NCBI RefSeq assembly: GCF_025725725.1
Contig: NZ_CP107020.1
Location: forward strand, 1,364,001 to 1,428,000
Source of the DNA: Brachybacterium huguangmaarense
Lineage (GTDB): Bacteria; Actinomycetota; Actinomycetes; Actinomycetales; Dermabacteraceae
Length of the DNA stretch: 64,000 bases
Direction: 5' to 3'
The stretch's first letter is position 1, and each line of letters opens with the position of its first letter. Shown here piece after piece: positions 16,846-24,574 of the stretch. The position numbers and the translations under genes are program-made. Under the pieces are notes generated by a model that did not search any database, was not told the origin of the DNA, and saw only the letters and a list, made by a program, of their open reading frames with translations.

Positions 16846-17937
16846 TCACGGCAGCACCTGCGAGAACGAGCCGCCCAGCAGGGACGCCACGGTGGGCACG
16901 ATGCCCAGCAGCACGAAGGCGGGCAGCAGGGTGGCCCCCGTCGGCAGCACGAGGCGCACCGCGAGCCGCGCGGCCGCCGCCTCCGCCTCGCGGGCGCGGC
17001 CGCGACGGGCGTCGGCGGCGTTCGAGCGCAGGAGCCCCACCGGATCCGCGCCCGTCGTCTCGCCGACCAGGGCGGCCTCCCGCAGCGGCTCGAGCGCGGG
17101 CCCCGACCCCGCGAGCGCGATCGCGACCGGTGCTCCGGCCCCGAGCGCCGTCCCGGCGTGCTCGAGGGAGGACGCCGCCTCGTCGTCCTCGAGGGCGTCG
17201 GCGACCGCGACCAGGGCGGCGGCGAGCGGTGCCCCGGCGGCGAGAGGGCCGGCGACCAGGTCGAGCACGATGGAAGGGTCGACGGCACCCGCCGCGGGCT
17301 CCTCGCGCGCCGAGCGCACGAGAGATCGCATCCACCACCACCCCGCGGCGGTGAGCGCGACGCCGAGCACGCCGAGCAGCCGGCCGCCGCCTGTGAGCAG
17401 GAGGCCGAGGGGGTCGGCGCCGAGCAGCATGCCCAGGCCGATCCCGAGGACCGGCAGGGCGAGCAGGATCCTGGCCGTCGCGAGCGGTCCCGCGAACGCG
17501 CTGCGCCGGGCGAGGCCCGCATCGGCCACGGCGCGCAGGGCGTCGGCGAGCGTGAGCAGCACCGGGCCCGCGGGCGCCCCCGTGCGCTCGCACAGCGCCA
17601 GAGCCGCGCCGAGGGCGGCCACCTCGCCGCTGCGGGCCAGGCGGGCAGGCGCCGCCCGACGCGGATCCGCCCCGGCTCCCACGGCGCGTGCGAGGTCTCG
17701 CAGCGGGCCGGCGCCCGTCGTCGACGCGACCGCGGCCCACGCGGCCCGTGGTGCCACTCCCGAGCCGACGACCGTCGCGATCCGCTCCACCAGACGGGCG
17801 ACGTCGAGGGGGCCGGGGCGTGCGGAGGGGCGTCTCGGGTGCCGCCCGCTCGAGGCGTCGCGAGGCCAGGCCGACGGCGGCCCCGCGGACAGGAGCAACC
17901 CCGCTCCCAGGACGGCGGCCACGGCGACGGGGATCAT
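16846..17937 (-). CDS. Type II/Tad secretion system F-family membrane protein (TadB/TadC-like)
   Basis: Inner-membrane platform protein of the Tad system, 363 residues. The N-terminal half resembles TadB (LVERIATVVGSGVAPRAAWAAV, then ALALCERTGAPAG). The C-terminal half resembles TadC (DLVAGPLAAGAPLAAALVAVADAL, ALVGETTGADPVGLLRSNAADARRGRAREAEAAAARLAVRL), and closes with helices such as LVLPTGATLLPAFVLLGIVP. Many actinobacteria encode these as two genes; here both halves lie in one reading frame. The ATG overlaps the tadA stop by 4 nt. It probably works with the TadA ATPase to assemble the DUF4244 pilin. Confidence 0.85.
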   Translation of the reverse strand: MIPVAVAAVLGAGLLLSAGPPSAWPRDASSGRHPRRPSARPGPLDVARLVERIATVVGSGVAPRAAWAAVASTTGAGPLRDLARAVGAGADPRRAAPARLARSGEVAALGAALALCERTGAPAGPVLLTLADALRAVADAGLARRSAFAGPLATARILLALPVLGIGLGMLLGADPLGLLLTGGGRLLGVLGVALTAAGWWWMRSLVRSAREEPAAGAVDPSIVLDLVAGPLAAGAPLAAALVAVADALEDDEAASSLEHAGTALGAGAPVAIALAGSGPALEPLREAALVGETTGADPVGLLRSNAADARRGRAREAEAAAARLAVRLVLPTGATLLPAFVLLGIVPTVASLLGGSFSQVLP

Positions 17938-19109
17938 CGCACTCTCCCGGCGTCCATCCCGAGGCGCCGGGCGAGCCCGGGCCACGCCGGCCCGGCCGTC
18001 ACCGGACCGTGCAGGTCGAGCGCCGTGCGCGCCCGCAGTCGCCCGGCCTCGTCCCGCTCGAGACATGCGACGTGCTCGAGCGCGCGCCGCCCCTCCCGGC
18101 GCCCGAGGTGGAGGACGACGTCGAGGGCGCTCGCCGCCTGGCTCCCCAGGGCCAGGGGATCGAGGCCGCCGAGCACGCCGAGCGCCTCGAGCCGGGCCGG
18201 CACGTCGACGGCGCGGTTGGCATGGACCGTGCCGCAGCCGCCCTCGTGGCCCGTGTTGAGTGCCTGCAGCAGCTCGCGCACCTCGGCGCCGCGGCACTCG
18301 CCCACCACGATGCGGTCCGGGCGCATGCGCAGGCACTCGCGCACGAGGGCGACGAGGTCGACGCCGCCCGCTCCCTCGGTGTTCGCGTGGCGCGCCTGGA
18401 GGTGCACCACATGGGGGTGCTCGGGGTCGAGCTCGTGCGCGTCCTCGACGACGACGATCCGCTCGCTCGCGGGCGCGGCGGACAGCATCGCGCCGAGCAC
18501 CGTGGTCTTGCCGGTCCCCGTGCCCCCGCTGACGAGGAAGGCGACGCGCCGGGCCACGATCCGTTCGAGCACCTCTCGTGCGAAGGGCGTGAGGGAGCCG
18601 CTGCGCTCGAGCCCGGCGAGCGTGAGACGGGCGGCGGCGGGCCGCCGCAGCGAGATGAGGGCCCCGCCCGTCGACAGCGGCGGGAGCACGGCGTGCAGCC
18701 GCGTGCCGTCGGGCAGATGCGCGTCGGCGCACGGCGAGGCGTCGTCCAGGCGCCGCCCTCCCGCCGTCGCGAGGCGCACGGCGAGCGCCCGCGCCTCGCC
18801 GGGGCCGAGGCGGACCGCGGTGGGGTGCAGCCCGCTCGCGTCGTCGACCCACACCGCGCCGTCGGCGTTGACCAGGATGTCCGTGGCGCCGGGCACGGCG
18901 AGCTCCTGGAGCGGGCCGAGCCCCTGCACGTGATCGCGCACGGCGACGGTCAGGCGCAGCAGCTCCGCGGCGCCGATGACCCTGCCCTCCCGGTGCAGGA
19001 GGCGCGCCACCCGCGGGACGTCGACCTCGCCCGGCGCGGCCACGAGATCCTCGCGCACCCGTTCGAGCAGGGAGGCCGACACGGCGGCCGCGGCCGCCCG
19101 GGAGGTCAT
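17934..19109 (-). CDS. Tad secretion ATPase (TadA/CpaF family)
   Basis: Cytoplasmic hexameric ATPase that powers Tad pilus or protein secretion, 391 residues. Visible features in order: the N-terminal FIST-like segment GLGPLQELAVPGATDILVNADG; Walker A SGGTGTGKTTVLGA (about residues 189-202); the Asp-box IVVVEDAHELDP; the Walker B-like RMRPDRIVVGECRGAEV; and the His box NTGHEGGCGTVHAN. All are intact, so the enzyme should be active. It overlaps the ssd stop and the following secretion gene by 4 nt each. Confidence 0.93.
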   Translation of the reverse strand: MTSRAAAAAVSASLLERVREDLVAAPGEVDVPRVARLLHREGRVIGAAELLRLTVAVRDHVQGLGPLQELAVPGATDILVNADGAVWVDDASGLHPTAVRLGPGEARALAVRLATAGGRRLDDASPCADAHLPDGTRLHAVLPPLSTGGALISLRRPAAARLTLAGLERSGSLTPFAREVLERIVARRVAFLVSGGTGTGKTTVLGAMLSAAPASERIVVVEDAHELDPEHPHVVHLQARHANTEGAGGVDLVALVRECLRMRPDRIVVGECRGAEVRELLQALNTGHEGGCGTVHANRAVDVPARLEALGVLGGLDPLALGSQAASALDVVLHLGRREGRRALEHVACLERDEAGRLRARTALDLHGPVTAGPAWPGLARRLGMDAGRVR

Positions 19110-20215
19110 CGTCCCTCTCCCGCGTCGGCGGCGAGCCGGTCGAGCAGCCGTCTGCAGGCGGCGTCGGCTCCCCGCCGTCGCACGTCGAGCAGCGGCACGA
19201 CCCCCGCGGCCGCGTCCCGGAACGCCCCGCTCGTCCGCAGCCCGAGACGCTCGGCCACGTCTCCGGGCGACAGCGGACCGGTGCGCCGCACGAGCAGGTG
19301 CACCCGCCCGCGTCGCAGGCCCCAGCCGTGCAGGCGGCGGGCTGCCGCGCGGACGGCATGGTCCGTCGCGGGCACGACCAGCACGACATGGTCGAGCAGG
19401 GGGAGGACGGCCTCGACGGTGCCGGTCCCGACGTCCACCACGACCGTGCCGTCGAGCGGGGCGAGAGCGGCGACGGCCGCCACGGCCTGCTCGGGCGTGG
19501 GCAGCGCGGCCTCGCGCGCGACGAGCACGTGCACGCCGTCGACCACGGGCAGCCCGTCCCGCAGAGCCCCGCCGTCGTCCCCGCCCAGGCCCCCGACGTC
19601 CTCCCACCGCGCCCCCGGCATGCCCGCGGCCTCGACGAGCACGTCGAGGCCGCCGCCGAGCGGGTCGGCGTCGACCAGCACCGCGGACGAGCCGGATCGC
19701 GCCGCGGCCCCCGCGAGACGGGCGGCGAGGCTCGACGCGCCGGCGCCGCCGCACCCGCCGACCACGCCGATCACGAGGCCGCGGGAGGTGCGGCGCACGC
19801 TCGCGGCCAGCAGGTCGAGCAGCCGGGCGGAGTCGGCCGGCAGTCTCACGACCGCGCGCACCCCGCCCTCGAGGCACGCCCGCCAGTGCTCCTCGCCGAT
19901 GTCGCCGTCGGGGGCGAGCGCGATCACGGTGCCGGCGGGCCGGGTCGCTCCCCGCCGGGCGCTCCGCCGCGCGAGCACGGCGACGGAGCCCAGGGCGACG
20001 CCGGGCCCGGGATCGTGCGGCGCGGCGTCCACGAGACGGGCGCCGAGCGCGCCGACATGGTCGGCGGCGAGCTGACGCAGGGCGTCCGGTCCGCCGAGCC
20101 AGGAGACGACGCCCGGTTCGGCCGAGGGGAACACCGAGGCGGGACGCGAGGACGCCGCGGGCCAGGACGCCGGCGAGGTCCGGGACGGCGGGGGAGCGAT
20201 AGCAGAACGGGTCAT
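19106..20215 (-). CDS. CpaE/Ssd-like MinD-family protein of the Tad locus
   Basis: 369-residue protein of the septum-site-determining protein (Ssd)/CpaE-like family found beside Tad operons in actinobacteria; it is thought to position the secretion machine or influence septation. The MinD-like domain begins GLVIGVVGGCGGAGASSLAARLA. The deviant Walker A lacks the usual GKT lysine (GAGAS), a trait shared with mycobacterial Ssd, so ATP use is doubtful. Further motifs are VLVDADPLGGGLDVLV and VVDVGTGTVEA. It is the first gene of the operon; GACGAT lies 6 nt before the ATG, suggesting a leaderless transcript. Confidence 0.85.
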   Translation of the reverse strand: MTRSAIAPPPSRTSPASWPAASSRPASVFPSAEPGVVSWLGGPDALRQLAADHVGALGARLVDAAPHDPGPGVALGSVAVLARRSARRGATRPAGTVIALAPDGDIGEEHWRACLEGGVRAVVRLPADSARLLDLLAASVRRTSRGLVIGVVGGCGGAGASSLAARLAGAAARSGSSAVLVDADPLGGGLDVLVEAAGMPGARWEDVGGLGGDDGGALRDGLPVVDGVHVLVAREAALPTPEQAVAAVAALAPLDGTVVVDVGTGTVEAVLPLLDHVVLVVPATDHAVRAAARRLHGWGLRRGRVHLLVRRTGPLSPGDVAERLGLRTSGAFRDAAAGVVPLLDVRRRGADAACRRLLDRLAADAGEGR

Positions 20216-20324
20216 GTCGGCATCGTCGGTGCGCCGTGCCCGTCGGCACAGCCCCCGTCACCGCGCGGGGGATGATCCGGACGTGGGGAGGGGAGGCGGG
20301 CCCGGGCCGACCGCCGGCGGCCCC

Positions 20325-20353
20325 TTGTCGCCGCGGCAGGGCGGGAGTATGGT
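20325..20353 (+). promoter_or_regulatory. Sigma-A-type promoter of the orphan structured RNA
   Basis: A -35 TTGTCG (20325-20330) and a -10 TATGGT (20348-20353) are separated by exactly 17 bp. It faces a stretch with no coding gene on that strand. It is among the best -35/-10 pairs seen in the window, and transcription should begin near 20360. Confidence 0.6.
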
Positions 20354-20360
20354 GTGAGTC

Positions 20361-20525
20361 ACAACTCGATAAGGGACGCGGAACCCACGTGCGGGTGGTC
20401 TCCGTATCAGACCCGGCTCCCCGATGCCGACAGCATCCAGGCAGCCACGCATGAGATGCACGCCTGATACCGCGTCCCAGATCGAGTCAGACGGCGTCGC
20501 GGGTCACCGCGGCGCCGTTGTCTGT
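20361..20525 (+). ncRNA. Unassigned structured RNA (small RNA or orphan riboswitch)
   Basis: No protein-coding frame is credible here, but the sequence folds strongly by eye. Outer stem: CTCGAT (20365-20370) with ATCGAG (20481-20486), then a 2x2 internal loop, then GGGACGCGG (20373-20381) with CCGCGTCCC (20470-20478). Inside are ACCC/GGGT (20383-20396), GATGC/GCATC (20423-20437) and GCAT/ATGC (20449-20459). Two inner pairings exclude each other: GTATCAG (20404-20410) with CTGATAC (20464-20470), or CAGGC (20438-20442) with GCCTG (20462-20466). A good promoter precedes and a 12-bp hairpin follows. Pieces (GGAACCCAC, CCGACAGC) recall actinobacterial ydaO c-di-AMP riboswitches, but spacing differs and no gene follows on this strand. 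I cannot assign a known family. Confidence 0.5.
20491..20518 (+). terminator. Terminator-like hairpin after the structured RNA
   Basis: A 12-bp stem, ACGGCGTCGCGG paired with CCGCGGCGCCGT (one G-U), closes a GTCA loop and is followed by TGTCTGTG. It starts 5 nt after the RNA's outer stem, which would define an RNA of roughly 165 nt. The remaining stretch to the xth gene (20526-20680) contains only GC-rich inverted repeats that I cannot assign. Confidence 0.5.
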
Positions 20526-20680
20526 GCGCGGTCGCTCCGCGCGGGCACCGACCTGGCGCCCGCACGCGACGCTCGAGGCTCCTGGCGGACCGCAGGCGTG
20601 CTCACACGGTCCGTGAGCAGGCGCGCACCCGAGACCGTCGGCCGCCGGCGCGCCGCCCGGAGCGCACCGCCCTCTGCGCG

Positions 20681-21481
20681 TCAGAGCTCGAGGTCGACGA
20701 TGACCGGCGCGTGGTCCGAGGCTCCCTTGCCCTTGCGCTCGTCACGGTCGATGCGGGCGTCGGTGACCGCGCGCTGGACGGCGGGGGAGCCGAGCAGGAA
20801 GTCGATGCGCATGCCTTCCTTCTTGGGGAAGCGCAGCGCCTGGTAGTCCCAGAAGGTGTAGACGCCCGGCCCCGGCGTGTAGGGGCGCGCGAGGTCGGCG
20901 TACCCGGCGTCGACGATCGCGCCGAACGCCTCCCGCTCGGGCGCGGTGACGTGGGTGCGGCCCTCGAAGAACCCCATGTCCCACACGTCGTCGTCCTGCG
21001 GGGCGACGTTGAAGTCGCCCGCGAAGATCGTGCGGGCCTCCGGGTCGGCCGCGAGCTCGCGCGCGCCCTCGGCCCGCACGGCCTCGAGCCAGCGCAGCTT
21101 GTAGGCGTAGTGCGGGTGGTCGATCTCGCGCCCGTTGGGCACGTACAGCGACCACACCCGCAGCCCGTCGCCGACGACGCCCGAGAGCATGCGGGCCTCG
21201 AGAACGCCGCCCTCCTCCTCGGGCCAGGTCGGCACGGCCTCCATCGCGACCCGCACGTCCTGGAGGCCCACGCGCGAGATCAGCCCCACGCCGTTCCACT
21301 GGTTCAGGCCGTGCACGGCCGTCTCGTAGCCCGCCGCGTGGATCGCCGTGAGATCCAGCTGCTCAGGGCGGGCCTTGAGCTCCTGGAGGGCGAGCACGTC
21401 CACGTCGTGGCGCTGCAGGAACGCGACGACGCGGTCGGTCCGGGCACGCAGGGAGTTGATGTTCCAGGTCGCGATGCGCAT
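20681..21481 (-). CDS. xth: Exodeoxyribonuclease III / AP endonuclease
   Basis: Mg-dependent exonuclease III-type AP endonuclease for base-excision repair, 266 residues. It starts MRIATWNINSLRARTDRV, the family's N-terminal catalytic Asn region, and contains LALQELKA (metal-binding Glu), SLYVPNGR, FAGDFNVAP (catalytic Asp-Asn) and GASDHAPVIVDL (final Asp-His). All active-site residues are present and the length is normal. TAGACT lies 6 nt before the ATG, so the message is probably leaderless. It runs convergent toward the structured RNA. Confidence 0.94.
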   Translation of the reverse strand: MRIATWNINSLRARTDRVVAFLQRHDVDVLALQELKARPEQLDLTAIHAAGYETAVHGLNQWNGVGLISRVGLQDVRVAMEAVPTWPEEEGGVLEARMLSGVVGDGLRVWSLYVPNGREIDHPHYAYKLRWLEAVRAEGARELAADPEARTIFAGDFNVAPQDDDVWDMGFFEGRTHVTAPEREAFGAIVDAGYADLARPYTPGPGVYTFWDYQALRFPKKEGMRIDFLLGSPAVQRAVTDARIDRDERKGKGASDHAPVIVDLEL

Positions 21482-21490
21482 GGGACGAGT

Positions 21491-22285
21491 CTAGGAGGCC
21501 GCGCGGCGGCGCTCGGGCCGCCAGTACCCGCAGAAGTCGACGCTCGCCTTCGGCATCCCCCGCCGCAGCGCGCGCCGGCGCGCCTTGAGCGTGACCGCGG
21601 ACTCGCCGACGATGTACACGTAGCCGCGCGGGTCCAGGGGGATGGCGTCGAGCTCCTCGAGCAGGGCGACGCCGGCGGCCGCGCCCTCCCGCACCGCCCA
21701 GCGCACGTCGAGATCGGCGCGAGACTCGAGCGGGCGCCGGTCGTCGGCGTGCGGCACCTCGAGCAGCACGGCCGCGCGGGTCGCGGCGGGCAGGGAGCGG
21801 GCGATGCCCTCGACGCCGGGCAGGCCCGACTCGTCCGACACGATCACGACGGGCGCCCCGTCCCCGTCGGCGCCCGTGCCGGCCGTGGTGAAGATGGTGC
21901 CCTGATCGAGGAATCCCACGACGTCGCCGGGACGCGCGGCGAGCGCCCAGCTCGCCGCGACGCCCTCGACCCGCCCCGTCTCCGGGGAGGTGTGGACCAC
22001 GAAGTCGATGTCGATCCGCCACGTCCCGTGCTCGCGGCGCGCCTCGCGCACGGTGTAGTTGCGCACGGCCGGCCGCGTCCGCTCGTCCATGCCGAGCAGA
22101 CGCGTGTACCAGCCCTCGGGGTCGCCCTCGGACAGGGCGAGATCGCATCCCGCCGCGGGGAAGAACAGGCGGAACCACTGGTCGTAGCCCATGGCGGCGT
22201 AGGTCGCGTCGAACGCCGGGTCGGAGCAGCGGACGCTCACGCGCACGAAGCTCGAGCTGAGGCGCCGCGCGGAGACCACGCGCAT
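21491..22285 (-). CDS. Siderophore-interacting protein (FAD-dependent ferric-siderophore reductase)
   Basis: ViuB/SIP-family flavoprotein that releases iron in the cytosol by reducing imported ferric siderophores. It has the FAD-binding RNYTVREAR motif (R-x-Y-T/S), then WALAARPGDVVGF in the position of the family's ASSWA-GD segment, and a C-terminal NAD(P)H-binding half with GYVYIVGESA and CGYWRPER. From the ATG at 22285 it is 264 residues. The frame is open back past the binding-protein stop, with only CTG (22378) as an overlapping alternative, so the N-terminus is uncertain. It lies downstream of the iron-siderophore binding protein in the same direction, consistent with one iron-uptake operon. 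Confidence 0.85.
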   Translation of the reverse strand: MRVVSARRLSSSFVRVSVRCSDPAFDATYAAMGYDQWFRLFFPAAGCDLALSEGDPEGWYTRLLGMDERTRPAVRNYTVREARREHGTWRIDIDFVVHTSPETGRVEGVAASWALAARPGDVVGFLDQGTIFTTAGTGADGDGAPVVIVSDESGLPGVEGIARSLPAATRAAVLLEVPHADDRRPLESRADLDVRWAVREGAAAGVALLEELDAIPLDPRGYVYIVGESAVTLKARRRALRRGMPKASVDFCGYWRPERRRAAS

Positions 22286-22374
22286 CCGGGTCAGGACCGA
22301 CCGGCTCGGCCTGGTCGCCCTCGTCCGGGACCTCTCCTCCTCGGCGTCCGCCGCCCGCTCCCCGGTGCGGCCGC

Positions 22375-23394
22375 TCAGGATGCCGGCACCGCCTTCTCGA
22401 GCAGCGGCACGAGCCCCTCGATCGTGTACTTCGACGAGAGCGTGGTCTCCGTCGAGAACGCGGAGGAGAGATCGCCGTCGATCACGACCGCGTGCCCCGC
22501 CTGCACCGTGGACAGCTGCTTCCACTGGGGATCGTCGGTGATCGCGGTGGTCTCGATGTAGATCGGGAACGCGACGATCAGGTCGGCGTCGAACAGATCC
22601 AGCTGCTCGCTCGAGACGTCGACCGAGAACCCGCTGCTGGAGACGGGGAGCGCGGCGATCTGCGGGTTCTGCACGAAGCCGAACTTGCTGAGCGTGTCGA
22701 CCCGGCCGCCCCCCTCGATGTAGGCGCCCCAGCCCTCGCTCGTCTTGGTGGCCGCGGTGACGGTCTTACCCTTCCACTCGGGGTGGGCCGAGGCGGCCGC
22801 CTCGAAGGCGGAGTTGACCTCGTCGAGCAGCTCGGCGCCCTTGTCGGGCATGCCCAGGGCGGTCGAGATCATGGTCATCTGCGCGTTGGTCGTCGTGAGG
22901 TAGCTCTCGCCGCCCTCGGGCACGCCGATCGTGGTCGCGATCTCCGACAGCTTCTCGTAGCGGTCCTTGTCGCCCGAGCTCTTGACGTCGAGGATCAGAT
23001 CCGGCTTGAGCGCGGCGATCGCCTCGTACGACGGCTCGAGCGTGTCGATGATCGTCGGCGGGGACGTGTAGAGGCCCTGGGCCCAGGGGCCGACGCCCTC
23101 GCCGCCGAAGCCGAGCCAGTCCGAGGCGCCGACCGGCTGGACGCCGAGCGCGAGCGCCGTCTCGGCGTCGCCCCAGCCGAGGGCGACGACGCGGGAGGGC
23201 TTGGCGTCGACCGTCACGTCGCCGAAGGCCGTCGTGACGGTCTGGGGGAAGGACTGGTCGCCGGCGGCGGCGGACCCGTCGCTCGCACCGGAGCCGTCGC
23301 TCCCGCCGGAGCCGCCTCCGGACTGGGCGGCACAGCCGGTCGGGATGAGGACGGTCATGGCGGCGGCGGCGAATGCCCTGCGGGTGAGCTTCAA
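22375..23394 (-). CDS. Iron-siderophore ABC transporter substrate-binding lipoprotein
   Basis: FepB/FhuD-like periplasmic-type binding protein, 339 residues, anchored by lipid. The signal peptide has TRRAFAAAAM and a Cys at residue 21 (PTGC), then a Gly/Ser-rich linker. The body has FPQTVTTAFGDVTVDAKPSRVVALGWGDAE and YEAIAALKPDLIL, hallmarks of class III binding proteins. A TTG start is chosen at 23394 because AAAGG lies 8-9 nt upstream and the signal peptide begins there. It is divergent from the permease genes, with an iron box between them, and is followed by the siderophore reductase. Confidence 0.9.
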   Translation of the reverse strand: MKLTRRAFAAAAMTVLIPTGCAAQSGGGSGGSDGSGASDGSAAAGDQSFPQTVTTAFGDVTVDAKPSRVVALGWGDAETALALGVQPVGASDWLGFGGEGVGPWAQGLYTSPPTIIDTLEPSYEAIAALKPDLILDVKSSGDKDRYEKLSEIATTIGVPEGGESYLTTTNAQMTMISTALGMPDKGAELLDEVNSAFEAAASAHPEWKGKTVTAATKTSEGWGAYIEGGGRVDTLSKFGFVQNPQIAALPVSSSGFSVDVSSEQLDLFDADLIVAFPIYIETTAITDDPQWKQLSTVQAGHAVVIDGDLSSAFSTETTLSSKYTIEGLVPLLEKAVPAS

Positions 23395-23484
23395 GGAGAT
23401 GCCTTTCTGGTCCGTCGTGCACCGGCGGGCACGACGCCGGAGACGTGTGGCGCGTCGAACGTCGAGACGACGTCCGAGCGGCTC

Positions 23485-23503
23485 TAAGGGCAGCCTAAGC
23501 TGA
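23485..23503. promoter_or_regulatory. DtxR/IdeR-type iron box
   Basis: TAAGGGCAGCCTAAGCTGA matches the 19-bp DtxR/IdeR consensus (TWAGGTWAGSCTWACCTWA) at 15 of 19 positions. It lies 6 nt before the permease ATG, overlapping the likely promoter, and about 90 bp from the start of the divergent binding-protein gene, so one iron-loaded repressor could close both directions. The consensus is established knowledge; the match was counted by eye. Confidence 0.7.
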
Positions 23504-23509
23504 ATCGCT

Positions 23510-24574
23510 ATGACTGTCGACGTACGCGGAGCCCGCCCCGCCCCGGCCGGGCGCGAGCGGCGCAGAGGCCTGTTCCGCGCGGCCCCCGCCCGTGCGCTCG
23601 GGCTCGTCCCGGTGCTCGTGGCCCTGGCCGCCGTCGTGGCCCTGAGCCTCGCCGTCGGTTCCCGCGAGGTGGCGCTGAGCACGGTGTGGGACGCCCTGAC
23701 CGGGACCGCCACGGGCGACGGCGCCTCCGTGGTCACGTCGATCCGCCTGCCCCGCACGGTGATGGGCCTCCTGGTCGGGGCGGCGCTCGGCATCGCCGGG
23801 GCGCTCATCCAGGCCGTCACGCGCAACCCGCTCGCCGACCCCGGGATCCTCGGGGTCAACGCGGGCTCCGCCTTCGCGGTGGCGATCGCGGTCGGCGTGC
23901 TCGGCATCTCCCAGCCGCTCGGGTACGTGTGGTTCGCCTTCGCCGGCGCGCTCGTGACGACGGTGGCGGTGTACGTGATCGGCTCGGCCGGCCGCGGCTC
24001 GGTCAACCCCGCCCAGATCACGCTCGCGGGCGTCGCGCTCGCGGCGGTGCTCTCGGGCATCACGACCGCCATGCTGCTGGCCGACCCGAAGGGCTTCAAC
24101 GCGATGCGGGCGTGGGAGGCGGGATCGCTCGTCGACCGCGGATGGGACGTCATCGCGGCCGTCTGGCCCTTCCTCTTGATCGGCGCCCTGCTGGCGCTGG
24201 GCCTGGGGCGGCCGCTCAACGCGGTGGCCCTCGGCGACGACCTGGCCCGCGCCATGGGGGCGAGCGTCCTGCTCGTGCGCACCCTGGCGATGATCGCGAT
24301 CACCCTGCTGGCCGGGGGCGCGACCGCCATGGCCGGACCCATCGCGTTCGTCGGTCTCATGATCCCGCACGTGGCGCGCTGGATCACGGGACCCGACCAG
24401 CGCTGGATCATCGTCTACTCGGCGCTGCTGGCCCCGATCCTGCTGCTGGCCGCCGACGTGGTCGGGCGCATTGTGCTGCGCCCCGGCGAGCTGCAGGTGG
24501 GCATCGTGACGGCGTTCCTCGGCGCCCCCGTGCTGATCGCGCTCGTGCGCCGCCAGCGGGCGAGCGGGCTGTGA
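23510..24574 (+). CDS. Iron-siderophore ABC transporter permease (FecCD family)
   Basis: Channel subunit of a ferric-siderophore importer, 354 residues with around nine or ten helices. Family motifs include SIRLPRTVMGLLVGAALGIAGALIQAVTRNPLADPGILGVNAGS and, near the C-terminus, GPIAFVGLMIPHVARW and RPGELQVGIVTAFLGAPVL, spread over the protein as in FepD/FhuB. There is no ribosome site before the ATG; the iron box and a possible -10 TAAGCT (23496-23501) are almost adjacent, which suggests a leaderless message. Its stop overlaps the next permease's GTG by 4 nt. Confidence 0.93.
   Translation: MTVDVRGARPAPAGRERRRGLFRAAPARALGLVPVLVALAAVVALSLAVGSREVALSTVWDALTGTATGDGASVVTSIRLPRTVMGLLVGAALGIAGALIQAVTRNPLADPGILGVNAGSAFAVAIAVGVLGISQPLGYVWFAFAGALVTTVAVYVIGSAGRGSVNPAQITLAGVALAAVLSGITTAMLLADPKGFNAMRAWEAGSLVDRGWDVIAAVWPFLLIGALLALGLGRPLNAVALGDDLARAMGASVLLVRTLAMIAITLLAGGATAMAGPIAFVGLMIPHVARWITGPDQRWIIVYSALLAPILLLAADVVGRIVLRPGELQVGIVTAFLGAPVLIALVRRQRASGL

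Noticed and set aside
20361-20525. Assignment as a c-di-AMP (ydaO) riboswitch, SRP RNA, tmRNA or RNase P RNA
   Set aside because: The SRP GGAAG loop, tmRNA and RNase P core sequences are absent; the ydaO-like blocks are too close together and no gene follows.
20424-20846. Protein-coding frame of 140 codons on the + strand
   Set aside because: It overlaps the RNA element and the end of xth, and shows only low-complexity Arg/Ser/Ala sequence.
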